Origin: a virus
Virus record (IMG/VR): IMGVR_UViG_3300021085_000001
Span: 1 to 63,142 of that record
Direction: 5' to 3' (one strand)
Length of the DNA stretch: 63,142 nucleotides
The notes under the pieces were generated by a model. It was not told where the DNA came from and made no database searches. It saw only the letters and a program-made list of their open reading frames with translations. Each line of letters opens with the position of its first letter. Position 1 is the stretch's first letter. The position numbers were made by a program, and so were the translations under genes. Shown here in pieces: positions 9,001-17,590 of this stretch.

Positions 9001-10651
9001 TCCGTTTGGCGAATCCCCAGGAGATGTTACTTTTATAAATTTAATATTTGCATCTACAAGCGACGCTGACTCTTTTAGAAATAAATATAGTATTCCTGCT
9101 CCTTCATCAGGAGTGGATGCTACATCGCTAGCTACTCAAACAACCTTTAGTTTTACTTTTACCAACGGAGCTTCTTTGGTTTTTACACAACCAGCAGGTG
9201 GTATATTTCAAAATGACGCCCAGCAGATTCAGTTAGGTAAAAGATATCAAGCCTTGCCTGGGGTAACCGGGGGCGATACACTGTCTTACGTTAGTGGTAG
9301 TGGTAGTATTACAACTGGAGACGTATTAACGGCTGTAGCCGCTTCAACTGGCAGTGTAGAAATAGATACCCAGTTGGACATGGCTACAAATAAAATAGTA
9401 AATGTAGTCGACCCAACTGCTGATCAAGATGTAGCAACAAAAGCATATGTTGACGCTAACTCAAGTACCCCAGGTGGAACTGTAGTAAAGAAAACTTTTT
9501 CAGGTGACGGGTCTAACAGGGATTTTCTTTTAGACGATGCTATAGCTGCTAAATCTAATGTTGATGTGTATGTTAATGGTGTATACCAATTCCCCTCTAA
9601 TTACGAGGTAAGCGGATCAACTGTTACGTTTGACACAGACGCAATACCAGCTTTAGGGACAGACAATGTGAGTATTACACATGTAGTTGGAACAATCGCT
9701 ACAGAAGGCTCTTCAATGCAGAAGACATCTTTTATAGGAGATGGAACAACAACTACTTTCTCCTTAAGTGATACGCCTCAAGCGAAGTCGTTTACAATAG
9801 TACATGTCCAAGGTATTTATCAGGAGTCTAGTACTTACAGTATATCAGGCAGTAGCATAGTGTTTACAACAGCTCCATCTAATGGACATACAGTGGAGGT
9901 TACCTTTATAGCTGGTACAATAAGCGTTGCTAGTTTAGATGTTGGTTCTCAAACTGTAAATAGTTTTACAGGTACAGGTTCAACTACATCATTTGATTTA
10001 GGTGCTAACGCTGTTTCAGATAAGAATTACACAGACGTATATATAAATGGTGTTTACCAAGCTAAAGACCAGTATGAGTTAAGCGGTACAAATATAGTGT
10101 TTGACACTGCACCTCAAAATGGTTATAGTATAGAAGTAAAATGTCATTCAGCATCTGCTTCTAATGTTACTAACTCTACAACAATGGCTAGCGATGTATT
10201 CACAGCCGACGGAGCAACCTCAACTTTTACTTTAGTTAACGGTTCTCCTGTTAGTGAAGACTTCACAATGGTTTTTGTGAGTGGTATTTACCAGCAAAAG
10301 TCAGCTTATAATTTAATAGGAAGCGATATTGTTTTTCAAGGGGAAAATCCTGCGGAAGATGATACAATAGAAGTTATATCATTATCTTCATTAAATAATA
10401 TGAGCTCTCCTGTTTCTAGCGTTAATGGCCAAACAGGAGCTGTTGTTATTGATAGTGGCGTAACAAGCGTAAACGGGCGTATAGGCGCGGTAGTAACGAC
10501 CGTTTCTGATTTATCACTAACCTCAGCAGATATACCAGGAGTGATAGACACAAGCGATGGCACAACCGGCTTAACATTTTGGACAGGCACACAAGCTGAG
10601 TACGATGCTTTATCCGCGTATGATTCAACTAAATTATATTTTATAACATAA
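6002..10651 (+). CDS. Long tail fibre protein
   Basis: A 1549-residue modular fibre. The N-terminus, ARISTYEQDSTLNKQDKVLGTDSSTG, is of the type that attaches fibres to the tail. Then come shaft motifs (ITGLQNALNSK; GIATEAEVNV and GIATGAQVNV each followed by a Trp and NKP), a long middle, the phrase DPTADQDVATKAYVDAN, four repeats of about 70 residues near 1160-1460, and SSVNGQTGAVV / SVNGRIGAVV just before the tip module TQAEYDALSAYDSTKLYFIT. It is probably the main host-recognition fibre. Confidence 0.85.
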   Translation: MARISTYEQDSTLNKQDKVLGTDSSTGSTKNFTLDSILGLVNEENLVEVFDGAAFEFQDYVDPANDPEGVVNLNAGSAATAAFSAINTLYISVKDRSGNSLAEYLENADNDFIKISKTDNLNQFGIYEVTAITDFGNSKYKKLTLTPRGTNGTFNVGDKYFVANYSALYDQDFSDDSITEFGDVSDNFFTGTGISQLTSAGSGAIITQAERNSLAGIADALLHSDVVNNLASTAVDVPLSAAQGKALKDLIDAINTLLTSDEVTLDTLQEVVDYIETNRTTLDNLAISNITGLQNALNSKEDSVVGKGLSANDFTDALLSKLNGIATEAEVNVQSNWAAVSGDAFIQNKPTDLTNLSLYNVTGLADVTSAGSGQIITGDERTKLGGIATGAQVNVKPNWTAAAGTDAEILNKPTLAPSNAEQNVQSDWGEDDTNSDAHILNKPSIASSTTTIQVAGTANEIEVSPAGAQDLSANRVFTVGLPNDVTVTSDLTVGETIELSNSQSITPSFDNGLYYSTEDGHDTLHFRYHGQDLSIDHLTENIPTGILNGGVLSTNTSTTFDIGAGDGIINVLNKNNSDPHPEIKKIEWAATTVTHTLGDAGNADQLNTWIYIDQTGAVQQTLSNLTPGIWRNNIVIGSVIHSSNTIRFVRTFPRTAYSSGNTYAEFVEIFGPLKKSGHLLTVHPTNLMRLNRASGESFALGRNYVVDPLNPSLISDGASTPVFHRYSSTSTGFTKDNGVGGAGFTAIDPTKYDNNGTLTSMSSGQYSVQRLYHFPNNTNVIVAYYGKAEYSSIDEAEKNYLLENFQEANNTSTQAIYLGALIVKGNATDLSNSGQAKILTGGIFRSLTAANLGGVAADSSLSDLTDVNVTGPSNGQVLKYNSTTGLFENQADAGGIQLTDLSVGTEGTPSGNGSVEYNNTTGVFTYTPPDASGSVAGTTGKIAKFTGANAVGDSLISETESVSAVSLTKVTGFSGTGFATFHSQSLGGGSATATVDCSSDPFGESPGDVTFINLIFASTSDADSFRNKYSIPAPSSGVDATSLATQTTFSFTFTNGASLVFTQPAGGIFQNDAQQIQLGKRYQALPGVTGGDTLSYVSGSGSITTGDVLTAVAASTGSVEIDTQLDMATNKIVNVVDPTADQDVATKAYVDANSSTPGGTVVKKTFSGDGSNRDFLLDDAIAAKSNVDVYVNGVYQFPSNYEVSGSTVTFDTDAIPALGTDNVSITHVVGTIATEGSSMQKTSFIGDGTTTTFSLSDTPQAKSFTIVHVQGIYQESSTYSISGSSIVFTTAPSNGHTVEVTFIAGTISVASLDVGSQTVNSFTGTGSTTSFDLGANAVSDKNYTDVYINGVYQAKDQYELSGTNIVFDTAPQNGYSIEVKCHSASASNVTNSTTMASDVFTADGATSTFTLVNGSPVSEDFTMVFVSGIYQQKSAYNLIGSDIVFQGENPAEDDTIEVISLSSLNNMSSPVSSVNGQTGAVVIDSGVTSVNGRIGAVVTTVSDLSLTSADIPGVIDTSDGTTGLTFWTGTQAEYDALSAYDSTKLYFIT
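9482..10390 (+). repeat. Four tandem ~70-residue domains in the fibre
   Basis: Four consecutive protein repeats share the pattern F-x-x-D/T-G-x-x-T-x-F-x-L, then V-x-V/I-x-G-V/I-Y-Q, then Y-x-x-x-G-x-x-I/V-x-F and a closing hydrophobic strand. The cores are VYVNGVYQFPSNYEVSG, VHVQGIYQESSTYSISG, VYINGVYQAKDQYELSG and VFVSGIYQQKSAYNLIG. The DNA has diverged, so these are old domain duplications rather than recent copies. Confidence 0.85.
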
Positions 10652-11433
10652 TGGGATTTAAAATTGGCAGTACAGATTTTACAAAAGCATATTTAGGAGC
10701 AACAGAAATAGATAATATTCAGCTTGGTCAGAGTGAAATATATTCATCTTCATCTATAGTTACGGATGGCCTTGTGCTAAACCTACAGTCCGATCAATTT
10801 AGTGGCTCTGGAACAAATTGGCCCGATTTAAGTGGCTCCAATGCAACAGCGACACTAAGTACAAGCGGTTTTGCTAGTAGCTATTTTGGCACATACGGAG
10901 GTGTTGATAATGTTTTATTTTTTCCAGGTAATGCTAGTTATTATGCAACTGTAACAAACAACGCTGCTTTTAACTTTTCTTCAGCACAGTCAATCTACAT
11001 ATTGTCATATCCGTTAAGCAATACGAATAGGCAAAATTATTGGGATCAAGCATATGGCGGGGAAGGTACCTGGACTAGAGAAGGTAATGGTGGAATTAAT
11101 TGTTATTTTGGTACCAGCGGTGCAAATGCGAATAATTACGAGGGATATGGCAGCGGAACAAGTATAACTTTAAATGCTTGGCAAAGCTGGTGTTTTACAA
11201 GAAATTCTAGCACCACGCACTGGTATAAGAACGGGGCTCAAACAGCATCAAAAAATGTTGTTTATGGACCACCTCCTAATACAGATCAAAATATTCGGAT
11301 TGGGCGTGGTTATACAAATCAAGGCTTGGACGCTTATGTGTTTGCGGTATTAGCCTACACAAAAAAACTAAGCCAAGCTGAAGTGCAGGCAAATGACGAC
11401 TTTTTTAATAATAAATTAAGCTTATCTTTATAA
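10651..11433 (+). CDS. Fibre-associated protein with LamG-like domain
   Basis: A 260-residue protein. A short start, MGFKIGSTDFTKAYLGATEI, typical of phage fibre partners is followed by a concanavalin A/LamG-like jelly roll: GLVLNLQSDQF, WPDLSGSNATATL, WQSWCFTRNSSTTHWYKNGA and a final FAVLAYTKKLSQAEVQAN. Such domains bind carbohydrate, here probably host surface glycans. The gene follows the long fibre with a one-base overlap and precedes more small fibre genes. Confidence 0.75.
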   Translation: MGFKIGSTDFTKAYLGATEIDNIQLGQSEIYSSSSIVTDGLVLNLQSDQFSGSGTNWPDLSGSNATATLSTSGFASSYFGTYGGVDNVLFFPGNASYYATVTNNAAFNFSSAQSIYILSYPLSNTNRQNYWDQAYGGEGTWTREGNGGINCYFGTSGANANNYEGYGSGTSITLNAWQSWCFTRNSSTTHWYKNGAQTASKNVVYGPPPNTDQNIRIGRGYTNQGLDAYVFAVLAYTKKLSQAEVQANDDFFNNKLSLSL

Positions 11434-11434
11434 T

Positions 11435-11788
11435 ATGGCATTAACAAAAATAACATCAGGAGTCGTAAGTGGAGAGTTTTCTTCATCAACTCCCTTAACA
11501 TCAGCAGCAACTGTTGATATAGATTGGAATAGCTCTAAGGTGTTTACTTTAACGCCTAACGAAGCAATAACATTAACCTTTAGTGATTATAAAGTAGGTA
11601 TGGTAAAAGTACTAGTAGCTACCGGAGCGGCGGGCTCAGGAGCACTAACTTTCCCATCAGAAGCTATTGATTTAGCAGGCACTGCTTTCGATAACACTAG
11701 TGGTGTAAAAAACTTTATTCAAATGATCTGCACGTCAGATTCAGGTAATGGGGAATTCTTTTACACTATAACTCAACCGTCAACATAA
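11435..11788 (+). CDS. Small fibre-associated protein (MALTKI family)
   Basis: A 117-residue protein beginning MALTKITSGVVSGEF. The start is like the one at 968, and a beta-rich body VFTLTPNEAITLTFSDYK follows, similar to the body of the 12509 protein (FNITITEATTLTFTNPQL). No catalytic motif is seen. Small beta-proteins of this kind sit between fibre genes in many marine phages; decoration of the fibre is the likely role, by position. Confidence 0.6.
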   Translation: MALTKITSGVVSGEFSSSTPLTSAATVDIDWNSSKVFTLTPNEAITLTFSDYKVGMVKVLVATGAAGSGALTFPSEAIDLAGTAFDNTSGVKNFIQMICTSDSGNGEFFYTITQPST

Positions 11789-11789
11789 T

Positions 11790-12503
11790 ATGTTAGGCGC
11801 AAGTTTATTATCCGGACCTTTAGCTGGCCAAGCGGGAAGTGATACAGACCCATTTGGGGACAATTCATTGCTTACTTTATATGAGTTTAACGGCGACACT
11901 GTTGATGCTACCGGAGGCGTGAACGCTTCTGGTGGGGGCAATTATGTTAGCGGCTTGTTCGATCAAGCTGTCTCATTAGGGCCGTCTGCTAATAAGGTTG
12001 TTGGGCATCGTGGTATATCTTACGGTCACACTGTAAGCATGTGGTTTAAACCAGACGTTAGTAATTGGTCAAGCGACAGACTATTTAGAATATTTACTCA
12101 ACATCAGAATCAATATTATTATTGGAGCTACTTTGGCGTTGACTATAGTGCAAGTGATGACGCTTTTAGAGTTACTATGAATGTTAGGATACCTACTACC
12201 TATAGATATTGCAATACCGGCTATACTGTTCAATTCAACAAAACAGACTGGAATCTCATTACTTTTTCATTTGTTTCAGCCACAGATTATCAATATTCTA
12301 TAAACGGACAACCTATGGCTGTTTGCCCCTTCGCAGTAGGTAACGGAACGCCCGCTGCTCTTGTAAGTAACGTTAATTGGATTGGTGGGATTTGGAGTAA
12401 TAATGTCGCTTATTATGGTGAAAGCTTTTCAGCAGACAGATATAGACATTTTAACAGGCAATTAACATCAGGAGAAATTTCAACGCTATATAACGAAAAA
12501 TAA
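11790..12503 (+). CDS. LamG-like carbohydrate-binding fibre protein
   Basis: A 237-residue protein with a full LamG-like jelly roll: LLTLYEFNGDTVDATGGVNA, HTVSMWFKPDVSNWSSDRLF, WNLITFSFVSATDYQYSING and the ending YRHFNRQLTSGEISTLYNEK. The N-terminal MLGASLLSGPLAGQAGSD is a short linker or attachment piece; it is not a clear signal peptide, and none would be expected on a fibre. It probably binds host polysaccharide. Confidence 0.75.
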   Translation: MLGASLLSGPLAGQAGSDTDPFGDNSLLTLYEFNGDTVDATGGVNASGGGNYVSGLFDQAVSLGPSANKVVGHRGISYGHTVSMWFKPDVSNWSSDRLFRIFTQHQNQYYYWSYFGVDYSASDDAFRVTMNVRIPTTYRYCNTGYTVQFNKTDWNLITFSFVSATDYQYSINGQPMAVCPFAVGNGTPAALVSNVNWIGGIWSNNVAYYGESFSADRYRHFNRQLTSGEISTLYNEK

Positions 12504-12508
12504 ACAAC

Positions 12509-12838
12509 ATGGCACAAACAAAAGTAAAAAGCGGTTTACTCGAAGGAGTCGCTACTACAGTAACACCTGCATCTGGAGCCGCTACTTGCGATTTTAGTGC
12601 AGCGGATATATTTAATATAACTATAACTGAAGCAACAACATTAACCTTTACAAACCCTCAATTAGCAGCGGTTAAGGATATTGTTGTGACAGGTGAGTTT
12701 GCGGTTACATTGCCATCATCGGTTAGAGAGGTAACGGGAAATACAGTTGACGCAGCTGGAGTAACTTTAATACAAGTTCTCTGCGTTGACGCGACTACAC
12801 CTGTATATTACGCATCAATAGGAACAGCAGCAGTATAA
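12509..12838 (+). CDS. Small fibre-associated protein (MAQTKV family)
   Basis: A 109-residue beta-rich protein beginning MAQTKVKSGLLEG. It has the strand FNITITEATTLTFTNPQ, also seen in altered form at 11435, so the two are paralogues flanking a LamG gene. It ends one base into the next gene. Function is by analogy: a fibre decoration or trimer partner. Confidence 0.6.
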   Translation: MAQTKVKSGLLEGVATTVTPASGAATCDFSAADIFNITITEATTLTFTNPQLAAVKDIVVTGEFAVTLPSSVREVTGNTVDAAGVTLIQVLCVDATTPVYYASIGTAAV

Positions 12839-13350
12839 TGAAAGCAAGATTAGAAAGTGGTAAGGTTGTAAAGTACAATACTATACCAAAAACATTAAAG
12901 AGTACATCAGGAGAAACTACTTTAAAGGCAAATACTTTGTCTGATTCTAAACTTAAAGAATTAGGGTTCTATCCTGTAATTACTCCAAGTTATAATAACG
13001 TAACTCAAAGTATAACTAATTTACACTTTGATAGCGCTTACGAACATCCTGGTTTTGATTCTGAAACAGAAATACCAGTAGAGTGTTTTGTTTACGACGT
13101 TGTGGATAAAGATTTAGGTGATATAGCTGATTTAAAAGCTGATAAAATATCACAGTTAAAAGCAAGTGCTAATGTTGAGTTTGCAAAAACTGACTGGGTA
13201 GTTGTTAGGAATGCGGAGAAAGGCACTGCAATACCAGCTGAAATAACTACTAGACGTGATGCAATTAGATCAGCAGTAGACACAAAAGAAACAGCTATTA
13301 ATGCTTTAACAGATAAAGAAGCTGTAATTACATTCGATATATCTTTATAA
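12838..13350 (+). CDS. Tail fibre assembly-like protein
   Basis: A 170-residue protein. The C-terminal half, TDWVVVRNAEKGTAIPAEIT followed by TRRDAIRSAVDTKETAINAL, is the pattern of tail-fibre assembly chaperones and related tail proteins (R..lL..tDW..vR..E.g..iP..i...R..lR). The N-terminal half starts from a Gly/Lys strand region and includes a helix-forming DIADLKADKISQLKA. It may help trimerise the neighbouring fibres. Confidence 0.65.
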   Translation: MKARLESGKVVKYNTIPKTLKSTSGETTLKANTLSDSKLKELGFYPVITPSYNNVTQSITNLHFDSAYEHPGFDSETEIPVECFVYDVVDKDLGDIADLKADKISQLKASANVEFAKTDWVVVRNAEKGTAIPAEITTRRDAIRSAVDTKETAINALTDKEAVITFDISL

Positions 13351-13351
13351 T

Positions 13352-15838
13352 ATGATTAATAAACAACTCATAAATCTATCATCACCTGCTACTAGCGGAG
13401 GCGGGAGTGGTAATCAAGAAGAAGGATTAATCTTACACTTAGATGCTAATGATGTAGATAGCTACGATGGAGATGGTACAGAATGGGTTGATATAACTAA
13501 CCACGAATATACGCCTACTACCAATGTATCGGAACATTTTAATACTGTTACTTATACTGGAACAGGTACAACGAACCCAATTACGGTCGGGTTTCAGCCA
13601 GATTTAATTTGGATAAAAAATAGAGACCAAACTGATTCTTACGCTATTGTTGATTCGGTAAGAGGTATTACATCTCCTGCACCTTACCTTGCATCAAACG
13701 AAACCAATGCAGAAGCAACATCTACTAATATGCCTACGTCTGTTCAGTCAGATGGTTTTACAATAACTGGAAGCGGCGGTAGAACTAACACAAGTGGAGA
13801 GGATTATGTTGCTTGGTGTTTTAAAGCAGGGGGTGCTCCTAGTGGTTCTGATAAAGTAAGTATAGATGGAACGTCTTATGCCACTATAAGCACAGCTGAA
13901 TTAACAGATGGAACTATACCTATTGATAAATTAAGCGTTAATACTAATCTAGGCTTTAGCATAGTTTCTTACAATGGTAATCAAGTTTCAAATGCAACAG
14001 TTGCTCACGGATTAGGTGTAAAGCCTGAATTGATTATTGTAAAGAATTTACAGTCGGCTGTATCTTGGGGTGTTTGGACTACTGGAATATCAGATAGTGA
14101 AGTTCTTAGACTTGACCAAATAGCAGCAAAAACAACCCCTGCAACTGCTTATTTTGAACCTCAAAACAATACCAGTAATTTTTTCAGTCTTGGAACAAAT
14201 GATGAAACTAATCACAATGACGATTACATAGCTTACTGCTTCGCTTCTAAAAGAGGTGTAAGTAAAGTAGGTAGTTACGTAGGAATAAGCGGAAGTCAAA
14301 AAATATACACGGGATTTGAGCCATCTTTTATTTTAATAAAAAAAACAAATACTTCAACTAATGGAGATTGGGCTGTTTTTGATAATGCTAGAGTTAATGG
14401 AACTGTAAAAGGACAATTATATCCCAGTGTAAATTATGCTGAAGAAAACAGAGATGGCTTAATATCTTTTAACAGAGATGGTTTCACACTAGAGAATAAT
14501 ACAGTTGGTCAAGTACATACAAGCGGACATAGATACATCTACTACGCAATAGCTAAAAACACTAACGAAACATCTCTTATACCAGATACTGATTTAGAGT
14601 TACATTTAGATGCAGCTAGTTTCCCAGAAAAAGGGGAAAGCGGATATAGTAATACTCCATCTACTTGGACTGACTCTAGTGGAAATAGCAATAATGGTAC
14701 TATCACAGGAGCTACGTTTGATTCCGAATTAGGCAACTATTTAGATTTAGACGGCTCTAGCGATAAGATAACTTTTGGTTCATCTGCTATAACTGCATTC
14801 AATTCAAATAATAGAACGGTAGAATTTTGGTTTAAATCTGATGACCTTTCAGCTACAAAAGTGATTTTTATTGCAGATGGAAGTGGTTATAGTTATGGAA
14901 GAACAACAATAATAACAACATCATCGGGTAACATTCAAGTGATGATTGGTAACAACGGGTCTTATCCGAATGTGTCTATAAGTGCAAATACTTGGTATCA
15001 TTTTGCAGTTTCTAAAAGTGGAACTAGCTATGAAGCGTTCTTAGATGGAGAATCAATAGGTACTGCTATCGCAAATACTTGGAACGATACAGTTGCTAGT
15101 CAGCTTAAAATAAGCGGAAATTTAAGCTCAACTTATCCTTTCGATGGGCAGGTAGGGCAGTTAAGATTATACTCTTCAGCACTTACACAAGACCAAATAA
15201 GACAAAACTATAACTTTACTAAGCCTAACTATCCTAATGGGTTTGATGGAGATATAAGCGGTGCTACCTGGAATTCCGCAGGTTACTTTCAGTTTGATGG
15301 TAGTAACGATGAAATAGAATTAACTTCATCACACCCTTATAGTAGCAACGCTGTACAAACTAATAGCGTAAAGTCAATAACGGGTTGGGTTAAGTTAGAC
15401 TCTGGAACTAGAGCAATGCTTTATTCAATATCTTCAACTGCAAACTCAAACTATTATTTTACCTGTCAAGTTAGAAATGATAGTAATGGAGTTTTTATGC
15501 AATGTAGAGATGGAGGCACTACTAATTCATTTATAGACAAAGCAACAAACTCAGCTCCAGATTCTAATTGGCATCACTATGTATTTCAAATAGACGGAGA
15601 TGAAAGACAGATATATATTGACGGAGTAAAAAGAACACTCACAAAAGATAATAGAGGTACAGCAACAGATAGTAGTTGGATTTCTTATCCTACTTATTCA
15701 TCATCTGCAAAACATAAGATACAAAAAGGTAGGGAGATTTCAGCTTATTATGGTACTGGAAAAGTTAGTAAAGTTAAACACTATACCAAACCGTTAACAC
15801 AAGCGGAAATAACAGCTTTATATAACGAAGGAGAATAA
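13352..15838 (+). CDS. Multi-domain fibre protein: DUF7483-like and two LamG-like domains
   Basis: An 828-residue protein. Two DUF7483-like blocks come first: VTYTGTGTTNPITVGFQPDL..IWIKNR with DGFTITG and YVAWCFKAGG, then a second block with VKPELIIVKN and YIAYCFASKRG, plus another half copy with FEPSFILIKK. Two LamG-like jelly rolls follow, near residues 408-620 (LELHLDAASFP, VEFWFKSDDL) and 630-828 (YFQFDGSNDEIEL, HHYVFQIDGDERQIYIDGVK). It is probably a surface-binding fibre or spike, and the last fibre gene before the lysis cassette. Confidence 0.75.
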   Translation: MINKQLINLSSPATSGGGSGNQEEGLILHLDANDVDSYDGDGTEWVDITNHEYTPTTNVSEHFNTVTYTGTGTTNPITVGFQPDLIWIKNRDQTDSYAIVDSVRGITSPAPYLASNETNAEATSTNMPTSVQSDGFTITGSGGRTNTSGEDYVAWCFKAGGAPSGSDKVSIDGTSYATISTAELTDGTIPIDKLSVNTNLGFSIVSYNGNQVSNATVAHGLGVKPELIIVKNLQSAVSWGVWTTGISDSEVLRLDQIAAKTTPATAYFEPQNNTSNFFSLGTNDETNHNDDYIAYCFASKRGVSKVGSYVGISGSQKIYTGFEPSFILIKKTNTSTNGDWAVFDNARVNGTVKGQLYPSVNYAEENRDGLISFNRDGFTLENNTVGQVHTSGHRYIYYAIAKNTNETSLIPDTDLELHLDAASFPEKGESGYSNTPSTWTDSSGNSNNGTITGATFDSELGNYLDLDGSSDKITFGSSAITAFNSNNRTVEFWFKSDDLSATKVIFIADGSGYSYGRTTIITTSSGNIQVMIGNNGSYPNVSISANTWYHFAVSKSGTSYEAFLDGESIGTAIANTWNDTVASQLKISGNLSSTYPFDGQVGQLRLYSSALTQDQIRQNYNFTKPNYPNGFDGDISGATWNSAGYFQFDGSNDEIELTSSHPYSSNAVQTNSVKSITGWVKLDSGTRAMLYSISSTANSNYYFTCQVRNDSNGVFMQCRDGGTTNSFIDKATNSAPDSNWHHYVFQIDGDERQIYIDGVKRTLTKDNRGTATDSSWISYPTYSSSAKHKIQKGREISAYYGTGKVSKVKHYTKPLTQAEITALYNEGE

Positions 15839-16254
15839 TGGCTAAAAAAAAATTTAAGGATACAGACGTTGGGAAATTTTTACTACAGAAAATTCCTGGC
15901 GTTGTAGGTGCCATAGCGGGAGATACTCCAGTGGGTAGTGTGATCAAAGCTATTATAGGCGGATCTGATATGCCACCGGAAGATAAAGATATTGCTCTTA
16001 GAAAATTAGAAAAAGAAATACACGAATTTGATGGTATAACTAGAAGATGGGTTGCGGACGCAAGAAGTGGATCGTGGCTTTCATCTAATGTACGTCCATT
16101 AACATTAGCGTTCCTTACGATCGCTTTTGTAATTGGATGGTGGTATCAATTAGAAGGACTTGACACAGTAAAATCACTTTTACAAATAGTTTTCATGGGA
16201 TACTTCGGTTCTCGTGGTTTTGAGAAAGTGATGGGAAATAATAAACACAAATGA
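15838..16254 (+). CDS. Holin, 3TM (GTA holin) type
   Basis: A 138-residue protein. A soluble N-terminal helix region is followed by RRWVADARSGSWLSSNVRPL, the signature preceding the membrane part of 3TM/GTA-type holins, then hydrophobic segments around residues 87-101 and 108-124. It forms inner-membrane lesions for lysis. It overlaps the next small membrane gene at ATGA and is followed by an M15 endopeptidase, so lysis function is well supported by context. Confidence 0.75.
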   Translation: MAKKKFKDTDVGKFLLQKIPGVVGAIAGDTPVGSVIKAIIGGSDMPPEDKDIALRKLEKEIHEFDGITRRWVADARSGSWLSSNVRPLTLAFLTIAFVIGWWYQLEGLDTVKSLLQIVFMGYFGSRGFEKVMGNNKHK

Positions 16255-16406
16255 CATTACCAGACCTAAAGATTTACGGATTGAATATTACGGCATTAGT
16301 AGCTAGCTCAAGCGTTGCAGAAGGGGTAAACCCAACTCTACAAACAGCGGTACTTTTATTAACTATACTATATACATCAATAAACATTTATAAAAAACTT
16401 AAATAA
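16251..16406 (+). CDS. Small membrane protein of the lysis cassette
   Basis: A 51-residue protein. LNITALVASSSVAEGVNP leads into one clear membrane helix, LQTAVLLLTILYTSINIYKK, at residues 30-49. It lies between holin and endolysin genes, with an ATGA overlap on the left and a TAATATG junction on the right. It could be an antiholin or a spanin-like part; there is no lipobox, so it is not an obvious o-spanin. Confidence 0.65.
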   Translation: MTLPDLKIYGLNITALVASSSVAEGVNPTLQTAVLLLTILYTSINIYKKLK

Positions 16407-16407
16407 T

Positions 16408-16764
16408 ATGAAATTGAAATACTTTAACGATCAAGATGATTTTAAAGGTAATATGGATAAAATGGATCCAAAGCTTTTAGGCATGCTTGATGCTCTTAGA
16501 AAAGAGTATGGCTACCCTATAGTGCTTAATTCATCTTATAGATCACCAGATCATCCTATTGAAGCTAAAAAAGATAAGCCAGGGGAGCACGCATATGGTG
16601 CTGCTGTGGATATCAAATGTATAGGTGGTGAAGCAACGTTTAAACTAGTTGCCGCTGCTATTAAATGCGGGTTTAGACGTATAGGTATTTCAAGAAAAAG
16701 TAATTTTGTTCACGTAGGCATTGGTTATCCAGGGGCACCTGAAACCACTATTTGGACTTACTAA
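16408..16764 (+). CDS. Endolysin, M15-family peptidase
   Basis: A 118-residue enzyme with the M15 (D-Ala-D-Ala carboxypeptidase / L-Ala-D-Glu endopeptidase) zinc pattern: SSYRSPDHP at 42-50, H61-A-Y-G-A-A-V-D68 and H102 in FVHVGIG. It cuts peptidoglycan stem peptides during lysis after holin opening. There is no signal peptide, as expected for a holin-dependent endolysin. The length suits a single-domain M15 enzyme. Confidence 0.85.
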   Translation: MKLKYFNDQDDFKGNMDKMDPKLLGMLDALRKEYGYPIVLNSSYRSPDHPIEAKKDKPGEHAYGAAVDIKCIGGEATFKLVAAAIKCGFRRIGISRKSNFVHVGIGYPGAPETTIWTY

Positions 16765-16774
16765 AATAAATACA

Positions 16775-16993
16775 ATGAAATTAATTAGAAAAATAAGCAT
16801 AGGTCAAGATTATAAAAACGAAGCTATGCATTACTCTGTAGGCCAAGACGTTTATGGAGGCCATACCATCTGTGATATAATGGACAAAGAAGATGGCTAT
16901 CATATATACATACAAAAAGATGGAGCTCAATTACCGTGGAAACACTTTAATAAGAATATGGCTGTGTCAATTGAATATAACTTAGATTATTAA
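16775..16993 (+). CDS. Conserved small phage protein (MKLIRKISIG family)
   Basis: A 72-residue protein. The start was set at ATG 16775 because MKLIRKISIGQDYKNEAMHY is the usual opening of this small family in Bacteroidota phages; an upstream in-frame extension would run into the endolysin gene. The pattern YSVGQDVYGGHTI, WKHFNKNMAVSIEYNL suggests a small beta domain. Function is unknown. Confidence 0.7.
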   Translation: MKLIRKISIGQDYKNEAMHYSVGQDVYGGHTICDIMDKEDGYHIYIQKDGAQLPWKHFNKNMAVSIEYNLDY

Positions 16994-17590
16994 ATGAGAT
17001 CCTTATACAATTATATTATATCTACTGAAAGTCGCTATAACAACAAAACAGATATTGGCGACAAAGAACTCATATTAAACACTGAGATAACTGAGCGCGA
17101 TTATCATTTTGTAAATAGAATAGGCAGGGTAGAAAGCACACCTATAAATTTCAATCTACCTATTAAAAAAGGAGATGAAGTTATAGTGCATCACAATATC
17201 TTTAGAAGATGGTTTGATGTTAGAGGGGTTGAACGTAATTCATCTGCTTTTATAGATGACAACAAGTACTCCGTTTATTACGATCAAATATTTGCATATA
17301 AAAGAAATGGAAAATGGGAAGCATTGCCGGATTATTGTTTCGTAAAGCCTTTACCAAACGAAGACAAATGGAGCGTTTTAAGCGAGCGAAAATTAGCAGG
17401 CGAGTTAACTTATACTAATGACTATTTAAAGTCTTTAGGGTTATCCCAAGGAGATATAGTGGGGTTTACTCCATCCTCAGAATATGAGTTTAACATAGAT
17501 GGTGACAAATTATATAGAATTTTATCAACAGACTTAACTATCAACTATGGACATAAAGAAAAAACGACAACAACTACTAAAAGCTTCTGA
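16994..17590 (+). CDS. Double GroES-like barrel protein
   Basis: A 198-residue protein with two similar beta-rich halves. In the first, RIGRVESTPINFNLPIKKGDEVIVHHN follows GroES spacing (G-x-V ... K-x-G-D-x-V). In the second, ELTYTNDYLKSLGLSQGDIVGFTPSSEYEFNIDGDKLYRI repeats it. I read it as a tandem GroES-like co-chaperonin, perhaps analogous to phage head-assembly co-chaperonins such as T4 gp31. It stands just before the terminase and capsid genes. Family assignment is by pattern only. Confidence 0.45.
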   Translation: MRSLYNYIISTESRYNNKTDIGDKELILNTEITERDYHFVNRIGRVESTPINFNLPIKKGDEVIVHHNIFRRWFDVRGVERNSSAFIDDNKYSVYYDQIFAYKRNGKWEALPDYCFVKPLPNEDKWSVLSERKLAGELTYTNDYLKSLGLSQGDIVGFTPSSEYEFNIDGDKLYRILSTDLTINYGHKEKTTTTTKSF

